Positions 43,321 to 48,282 of a stretch of DNA of 48,282 bases are shown here, piece by piece. Below the pieces are notes generated by a model that was given only the letters and a program-made list of their open reading frames with translations, was not told where the DNA came from and searched no databases. A program made the position numbers and the translations under genes. How positions within the stretch are numbered: the stretch's first letter is position 1; every line of letters begins with the position of its first letter. This DNA comes from Methylotenera_A sp031417915 (lineage in GTDB: Bacteria > Pseudomonadota > Gammaproteobacteria > Burkholderiales > Methylophilaceae), in assembly GCA_031417915.1 (NCBI GenBank), contig JANOWN010000049.1:1-48282 (forward strand). The letters run 5' to 3'.

Positions 43321-46300
43321 TTATTGCCGCTGCACCGCGCCTACTTTGCCAGCCAGGTCAAATCTGGCTTGTAAACGGCGCGATTGGGCAGCAAGATCAG
43401 CGCTAACTTTCCCTGAAATATCCTGATTCGCCTGAATATCTAGGTTACCTCTAGCGTGAAATTGAGCGGTATCCAAAGCTAGTTGCCTATACTGATAAGC
43501 CCCGCTTTTAAGCTCGACGTTACCTGTTAGAGTGTCGAATTGCGTCGGGTCGCCTGCCAATGATTGTTGGTTTCTAAATAATACGGCGCGCGTCAAATCA
43601 ACCCCATTAATTTTGCCGTCACGCACTTCAAAGCTTGCTACAATTTCTGGGGCATCTAGCAATTGGGCTGCTTGCGCAGATCTAGTAGAAAAAAGCCCAG
43701 CCAGTTCAAGCTTGCCATCGATGGAAGCGCTGCTACCAAAAGCACTCAACAACCGCGGCAAAGTCGCGTTAGATAAATCAAAATTCCCTGCTGCAGACCA
43801 TTCGCTAGACCAATCAACAGCCGCCTTGGCCTTGAGATTTCCACCGTAAATATTACCAACAATCTCACTGAAATTAATCTGCGTTTGATCTAACTTACCT
43901 TTAGCTTTAATTTCATCAAAAACTACTTTCGGGTGCATGGGCAAAGGCCAGCTTGTGCCAGTCAGCGCAACATCGAAGCTGCTGCCTTGTGGCGTTATTT
44001 GGGCGGAAAGTGTATTGCTATTCAGATGATAACTTTTAAGTTCGCGCAGTTCAGAAAGCTCAACCTTGCCATCAAATGTGCCAATCGCTAGCTCTCGAAT
44101 CTGCAGCACAATTTTTTTCAGATTAATCTGCTCAATCTTCAAGTTTTTAGCTTTGCCTAAATTATTTATCCATGGCTGCGGCTGCCCAAAATTATCCTGC
44201 GTGATTTTTAGCCCTTCAAATTCGAGCGATTTTACCAATTTCACTTTTTCTAATATGCTGGAAGTATCTGGTAAAACGTTAATAGCCTCTATTTTTAGGC
44301 CGTCCTTATCGCCTATCGCAACATTGCTCAGCACCAAATGCGGCTGCGGCCATAACGATGCATGTACTTCATTTACAGTCACCGGCGCACCTATACTCTC
44401 AGTGGCAAGCTTCTCGATGGGTGCAATGAGCGGGCTTATGTTGATGAAATGCAGCAAACCAACCAACGAGAAGACGGACAGTGGCAAATAAATCAACAAG
44501 GCCTTTTTGGCCATTTCAAGCCATTTTCCATAATTTAACAATCTCGCCGATCGTTTAGCGTAAGTTTTAGCCAGCGCCTCAGCTTCTTCTTTGGCTAAGC
44601 GCTTAATATCGTCGCGCCCCTGCCTTTCAACTTCTTTTTGCGTTATTTCCTCAATCACATGCGCGACTTCTTCATCCTTAACAACTCTTTCATCTATAAT
44701 AACAATAGGCGCCACTTTTTTATTCGCCAGCTCTTCTTCTTTAAAAGCGCGTTCTTCTTCCTCCTCAATCTCATCCCAAGATCGCGATTTCGCTACTTCG
44801 TTTGCTGTTATTTCGTCACTAGAGCGAAGCTCAGCTTCATGTTTTTGCCGCGCTGCATCTGCCTCACGGCTAATGCGCTCCATTTCAAAGCGCGCATTCT
44901 CTTTTGCTTCCGCTTTAGCCTGTTCTTCAGCCTCCGCTTTAATGCGAATCTGTTTAGCTTCTATTTCCCCATTCGCTTTGCGCGCGGCTTCTAATCGCGC
45001 TTTTTCAGCACTAACGCGCGCCTCTTCTTCTGCTTCAGCGCTGGTTTCAGCCTCTGATTTTTCGCTTTCCTCTGTATCATTCGTGACGAAATACTGCATC
45101 GCAAGGCTTGCATTCAAGTTCGCATCGGCGCTGGCAATTTCTTCAACTTCCACGTTGACGTTGACTTCGACTGGCGCTTCAACTTTTGCAAAAGCTGGTT
45201 TCGGCTCTACTTTTGGTTTGCGCTTGGCCTCCAGCCTCGCATCTTGCTCTGCCCTGGCTTGGCGTTTGGCTTCCAGCCGTTCTTCTTTGGCTTGGGCATC
45301 GGCTTTTTTGCGTGTTTCTTCTGCCTCACGCACAATGCGCGCAATTTCTTGTCGATCTTTTGCCTTTTCTTGCGCTTTTTCCTGCTCTTTTTCTAGCGCT
45401 TGTGCTTTGGCTTTCTCTTCCGCTTCGGCCTTCAATCGCGCTTTTTCTTCCGCCTTAGCTTTGCGCTCCGCTTCTAAACGCGCTTCTTCCTCGGCCTTGG
45501 CGCGAGCTTCTGCCTCGCGATTTATACGCTCTAACTCACGACGTGCCTCCTCTTTCGCCTCCACTTCTGCTTTGGCGCGCGCCTGTTTGGCTTCTTCTTG
45601 TGCTTTTTGTTCGGCCTGTTTAGCTTTTTGCGCGGCTTCTGCAGCTTGGTGCTGCGCCTGCAATTTGGCTTGCTCTGCTTGCTGTTTGGCTTCTTCAGCT
45701 TTCTTTCTAGCCTCTTCTTCGGCTTTAATACGTGCTGCTTCAGCCTTTGCGCGCGCAACTTCCTCGGCTTTTTTTTGCTCCGCTTCTTCAGCTTCGCGGG
45801 CGATGCGCACTATTTCGCGGCGTACATGCTCTTTCTGTTCAATTTTAGCTTTTTCTTCTGCTTCAGCCTTCAGTCTCGCCTCTTTTTCGGCCTGAGCTTT
45901 GCGCTCTTCTTTGGTGCGCGCCTCATGTTCTACCTTGGCCTTGGCCTCAGCTTTCGCACGAGCCGTTTCTTCGGATTTTTTGCGTGCTTCTTCTTTTTCG
46001 CGGCTCAGGCGATCTGCCTCTAGCTGCGCTTTCACTTTGGCTTCGACTCTGATTTTTTCTTTGGCTTTGGCTTTTTCTTGCGCCTGCGTTTCTATCTCGC
46101 GCGCTTTCAGTTCGGCCTGTTGGCGCGCCTCTTCTTCTGCTTGAATTTTACGTTGCGCTTCTTGCCAAACATTTTCTTTGGCTTTAACTTCCACTTCTTC
46201 TACATTTTCAAACTCTTCAACTTCCATAGGCGCAAAAATAGTGGCTGGCGCCCATTCATCTTCACTCGAAACAGCGACCATCACCGGCTTGATGTAACCT

Positions 46301-46497
46301 TCTCGTTCAAGCAGGTTCAAAGCGACAATCAATTTTTGTTCGGAAATTTCTTCTAAGCTGACCAGAATAGTTTCGACTTTTGATGTGCCATCGACGTGAG
46401 CAAGCACCTTCATCAAATGCGATGGCAAGCCGCCAATCAGGCTTGCGCGCGCGCGCAACCCTTTAGCAGTTTTCGTGTAAACGACTGATAAATCCAT
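43321..46497 (-). CDS. Giant coiled-coil/AsmA-like membrane protein, 1058 aa
   Basis: Three-part protein. Residues 1-75 look like a small winged-helix-type domain (VYTKTAKGLRARASLIGGLPSHLMKVLAHVDG, then EQKLIVALNLLEREGYIKP). Residues about 105-660 are an extremely Ala/Glu/Lys/Arg-rich coiled coil with repeated KAEAEEKAKA-like units and recurrent (R)EIxRIxREAEE blocks. One transmembrane helix follows at about 672-692 (LIYLPLSVFSLVGLLHFI). The remaining ~360 residues are AsmA-like (VNEVHASLWPQPHLVLSNVAIGD; KINGVDLTRAVLFRNQQSL), placed in the periplasm. AsmA-type proteins bridge lipids between membranes. The long cytosolic coil is unusual. The strand opposite is open for hundreds of codons owing to composition only. 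Confidence 0.85.
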   Translation of the reverse strand: MDLSVVYTKTAKGLRARASLIGGLPSHLMKVLAHVDGTSKVETILVSLEEISEQKLIVALNLLEREGYIKPVMVAVSSEDEWAPATIFAPMEVEEFENVEEVEVKAKENVWQEAQRKIQAEEEARQQAELKAREIETQAQEKAKAKEKIRVEAKVKAQLEADRLSREKEEARKKSEETARAKAEAKAKVEHEARTKEERKAQAEKEARLKAEAEEKAKIEQKEHVRREIVRIAREAEEAEQKKAEEVARAKAEAARIKAEEEARKKAEEAKQQAEQAKLQAQHQAAEAAQKAKQAEQKAQEEAKQARAKAEVEAKEEARRELERINREAEARAKAEEEARLEAERKAKAEEKARLKAEAEEKAKAQALEKEQEKAQEKAKDRQEIARIVREAEETRKKADAQAKEERLEAKRQARAEQDARLEAKRKPKVEPKPAFAKVEAPVEVNVNVEVEEIASADANLNASLAMQYFVTNDTEESEKSEAETSAEAEEEARVSAEKARLEAARKANGEIEAKQIRIKAEAEEQAKAEAKENARFEMERISREADAARQKHEAELRSSDEITANEVAKSRSWDEIEEEEERAFKEEELANKKVAPIVIIDERVVKDEEVAHVIEEITQKEVERQGRDDIKRLAKEEAEALAKTYAKRSARLLNYGKWLEMAKKALLIYLPLSVFSLVGLLHFINISPLIAPIEKLATESIGAPVTVNEVHASLWPQPHLVLSNVAIGDKDGLKIEAINVLPDTSSILEKVKLVKSLEFEGLKITQDNFGQPQPWINNLGKAKNLKIEQINLKKIVLQIRELAIGTFDGKVELSELRELKSYHLNSNTLSAQITPQGSSFDVALTGTSWPLPMHPKVVFDEIKAKGKLDQTQINFSEIVGNIYGGNLKAKAAVDWSSEWSAAGNFDLSNATLPRLLSAFGSSASIDGKLELAGLFSTRSAQAAQLLDAPEIVASFEVRDGKINGVDLTRAVLFRNQQSLAGDPTQFDTLTGNVELKSGAYQYRQLALDTAQFHARGNLDIQANQDISGKVSADLAAQSRRLQARFDLAGKVGAVQRQ

Positions 46498-46826
46498 TTT
46501 ATTATTGGTTTAAAGCTTTATAAAAACGCTAGCTTTAAAGTCCAGGCCCTAAAAACTTTGGGCACACAGGGCAAAATTGCCCCTCAATATACTGTTGTAT
46601 CGTTATTTTCAAGTTCTGTTCTCCTTGTGAAACGATGGTCAAGCTGCAATTCGTACATTGCCTAGGTCAACCATACTCGCACAAAATGGCCTGTTGCGTC
46701 AATTACATAGGATGTTTATGTATTGTAAATTGTGAGCATTGTGTTAAAGATGCGACAAATGCAAACTGCGTGGTGAAGTTAAATAAACATTAAACCAAAT
46801 TAAGAAGTTTTTAATCTTAAAACCAT

Positions 46827-46866
46827 ATGCCCTGCAACCCGCATGGATATTGGCTTGCAGGGCGAT
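46827..46866 (+). repeat. Dispersed palindromic repeat, intergenic copy
   Basis: Arms ATGCCCTGCAA and TTGCAGGGC(G)AT with one extra G; the 17-base loop contains GCATGGATATTGGC (core 46842-46851). The best-preserved copy and used here as reference. It sits in the ~600-bp gap 46498-47098, which otherwise holds only a small hairpin GGGCAA/TTGCCC at 46569-46582 and a doubtful Cys-rich short frame (46635-46793). Confidence 0.82.
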
Positions 46867-47098
46867 GCTCAAATGATTTAATTTAGTGCAAATGACATAC
46901 AAAGTGCCCAAATTTGCGCAGAATTGACAAAGCTTCATACAAATTCAGCCTAAAAACCTTCTTAAATTAATATCTAAAAGCAACAAAATATATTTAAGCT
47001 ATTGAAAAATAAAGGTAAATTTTAAAATTTTAATAGTTGGCTTGGTTTATGCTGTATATAAACATGGTGAACATTTCACTAATTTTAGGAGCGGCAAA

Positions 47099-47248
47099 AT
47101 GACCATTTACCAAGTAATTAACAAAGAAAGCTTATTAGAGTACGCGTATTTAGACTACGAAGTGGCTGTGGAAGAAATTACCAAACTAAACCAAGGCTTT
47201 GACGATAATTATTTTTCGATTAACGCGATTGAAGACGAAGATTTTTAA
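47099..47248 (+). CDS. Small acidic protein, 49 aa
   Basis: Not recognised. ATG at 47099 is preceded by TAGGAGCGGCAAA, a good ribosome site; a longer frame starting TTG at 47042 lacks one. The peptide is acidic, no signal peptide or membrane segment: MTIYQVINKESLLEYAYLDY, then a Glu/Asp-rich second half ending NAIEDEDF. Isolated on the plus strand about 125 bp before the MOSC gene. Function unknown. Confidence 0.7.
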   Translation: MTIYQVINKESLLEYAYLDYEVAVEEITKLNQGFDDNYFSINAIEDEDF

Positions 47249-47374
47249 GTAATAAATTTGCAGTAAAGCACCACTGGTGCAACACCCCTATTTATTGGGC
47301 CATTACAATCTAGCAAAGCCAGTTAGCCAGCATTTCGGTATTATGTTGCTTATGCAATTTAAAGCACCAAAGTT

Positions 47375-47911
47375 ATGGCAGACGATAAAAATTCTACCCT
47401 GCGCCAGTTAACCCAACAATTTAGCCAAGCGGGTAAGCTAGATGCTATTTATTTACGGCCAGCACGTGGCGTTAGTTGTATAGCCGCCCAACAAGCAGAA
47501 GCTATCGCACAAAAAGGCTTGATGGGCGATAGAGCCAGCAATACGCCATCACGCAATCCACTAGGTAGCAACCGCCAAGTCACATTAATACAAGCAGAGC
47601 ACATTAGTGTCATCAGCGCACTGATTGGCAAGGCTGTCGATGCCAAAATACTTAGGCGCAATTTAGTGGTTTCGGGCATCAACCTGCTGGCAACAAAAAA
47701 CCTGTTTAAAGACCAAGCGATGCAACTCAGCATCGGCGACGTGATATTGCATGTCACTGGCCCGTGCGAGCCATGCAGCAAAATGGAAATCGCCTTAGGC
47801 CACGGTGGCTACAATGCTATGCGTGGGCACGGCGGCATAACCGCAAAAATTGTTAAGGGTGGTGAGTTAAAAGTAGGCGATACGATTACTTGCACGCCGA
47901 TACAGGCCTAA
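47375..47911 (+). CDS. MOSC-domain protein
   Basis: 178-aa protein of the MOSC (molybdenum cofactor sulfurase C-terminal) family; homologues such as YiiM and YuaD act in molybdoenzyme-related or N-hydroxylated-compound reduction. Features are the early LDAIYLRPARG, KGLMGDRASN, the RQVTLIQAEHISVI segment, LRRNLVVSGINLLA, and the conserved cysteine block HVTGPCEPCSKMEIALGHGGYNAMRGHGG (GPCxPC). Length is typical for stand-alone MOSC proteins. Followed by a copy of the dispersed repeat. Confidence 0.93.
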   Translation: MADDKNSTLRQLTQQFSQAGKLDAIYLRPARGVSCIAAQQAEAIAQKGLMGDRASNTPSRNPLGSNRQVTLIQAEHISVISALIGKAVDAKILRRNLVVSGINLLATKNLFKDQAMQLSIGDVILHVTGPCEPCSKMEIALGHGGYNAMRGHGGITAKIVKGGELKVGDTITCTPIQA

Positions 47912-47927
47912 AAAAATCTAAAAATAC

Positions 47928-47966
47928 ATGCCCTGCAACCCTCATGGATACTGACTCGCAGAGCAT
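47928..47966 (+). repeat. Dispersed palindromic repeat, intergenic copy
   Basis: 39 bp with arms ATGCCCTGC and GCAGAGCAT and loop containing CATGGATACT (one mismatch to the core, 47943-47952). It follows the MOSC gene by 16 bp and could stabilise the 3' end of its mRNA. Confidence 0.75.
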
Positions 47967-48057
47967 ATAAAATCTAGTTTAACTTAATGAATGCTGAACT
48001 TAACTTGCTTAAATTAGCTCTTAAATTATGTATGTCACACATTGCCAAGGAGATTCA

Positions 48058-48282
48058 ATGCGCAAAATGTTAATAGGTTTAGCTTTAATCTGCCCATTAT
48101 TTGCAACTACTGTAAATGCCGCAGATAACAATATGCGGCCAGGATTGTGGCAAATCGAAACTACCTCTGATTTATTACTATTAGTTCCGCATATTCCAGC
48201 AGACCAAATGCAAGGCATCAAAGATATAGCCAAAGACTATGGGCTAGATATGCCACAAATTGAAAATGGCGCGGCAATTTCG
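48058..48282 (+). CDS. DUF3617 family exported protein, 3'-truncated by window edge
   Basis: Begins at an ATG with the ribosome site AAGGAGATTCA. The first ~21 residues (MRKMLIGLALICPLFATTVN then AADN) are a Sec signal peptide with an Ala-rich cleavage site. The mature start NNMRPGLWQIETTSD matches the DUF3617 pattern (xMRPGLWEIxT), a periplasmic family of unknown function found in many proteobacteria. Only 75 codons lie in the window, and the frame stays open to the last base, so the gene continues beyond the edge. Confidence 0.82.
   Translation, partial: MRKMLIGLALICPLFATTVNAADNNMRPGLWQIETTSDLLLLVPHIPADQMQGIKDIAKDYGLDMPQIENGAAIS

Noticed and set aside
44591..45895. 434-codon open frame on the plus strand opposite the coiled-coil gene
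   Set aside because: Serine/alanine-rich mirror of the Lys/Glu/Ala-rich coil; composition alone keeps it open, and it has no domain or ribosome site.
46744..46938. 64-codon minus-strand frame overlapping the repeat at 46827
   Set aside because: No ribosome site, no recognisable features, and the middle is encoded by the dispersed repeat itself.

Overview
The window looks like a chromosomal segment of an AT-leaning betaproteobacterium. The best guess is a methylotroph of the Methylophilaceae (Methylotenera-like). This is an inference from gene families, the combination of nudB, ubiK-comM, glnK-amt and apaG, and moderate base composition; no rRNA or marker gene settles it. No tRNA, rRNA, CRISPR array, insertion sequence or prophage was recognised. 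Most of the window is housekeeping DNA with a few accessory genes set among it.

Layout. 1-1.5 kb: 3' end of lysA and two tiny exported acidic proteins, closed by a bidirectional terminator. 1.5-5.4 kb: purU facing away from a compact ispH-nudB-nadA-HIT run. 5.4-12.7 kb: a very tight minus-strand run metH, GIY-YIG nuclease, mpl, tonB-like, [2Fe-2S] thioredoxin-like protein; its probable terminator lies inside the end of the convergent HIT gene. 12.8-14.6 kb: a type II restriction-modification pair. 14.7-18.5 kb: comM-ubiK, then glnK-amt behind a near-perfect sigma-54 promoter. 18.9-26.5 kb: a four-gene envelope operon (Aas-like acyltransferase/acyl-ACP synthetase, LplT transporter, LTA-synthase-like phosphotransferase, and an unusual glycosidase-like/kinase fusion). 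26.5-29.2 kb: mltA, apaG, thiG, thiS. 29.2-34.9 kb: a small unknown gene behind a second sigma-54-like site, gnd, a dienelactone hydrolase, a protease with TPR-like tail, a zinc ribbon protein, tsaC and a cupin. 35.1-38.5 kb: AlkA-type glycosylase, MFS exporter and an OLD-family ATPase-nuclease. 38.6-42.5 kb: ethanolamine ammonia-lyase (eutBC) divergent from an APC permease, with a structured operator between them. 42.5-48.3 kb: a 37-residue basic protein, a DUF1993 protein, a 1058-residue coiled-coil/AsmA-like protein, a small acidic protein, a MOSC protein and the start of a DUF3617 protein.

How genes work together: glnK-amt (ammonium), eutBC plus permease (ethanolamine as nitrogen source) and the sigma-54 sites point to nitrogen-controlled physiology. 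aas-lplT and the following two genes look like a phospholipid or envelope-polymer remodelling unit. The restriction-modification pair, the GIY-YIG nuclease and the OLD nuclease are scattered defence-type genes.

The most striking signal is not a gene. The 10-mer CATGGATATT occurs nine times exactly (about 0.1 expected by simple arithmetic for both strands), plus three one- or two-base variants. In intergenic copies it is the loop of a ~39-bp imperfect palindrome with arms like ATGCCCTGCAA / TTGCAGGGCAT; other copies lie inside coding genes (ispH, HIT, mpl, metH, the kinase fusion, tsaC, alkA). This may be an undescribed DNA-uptake-like signal or a REP-like family.
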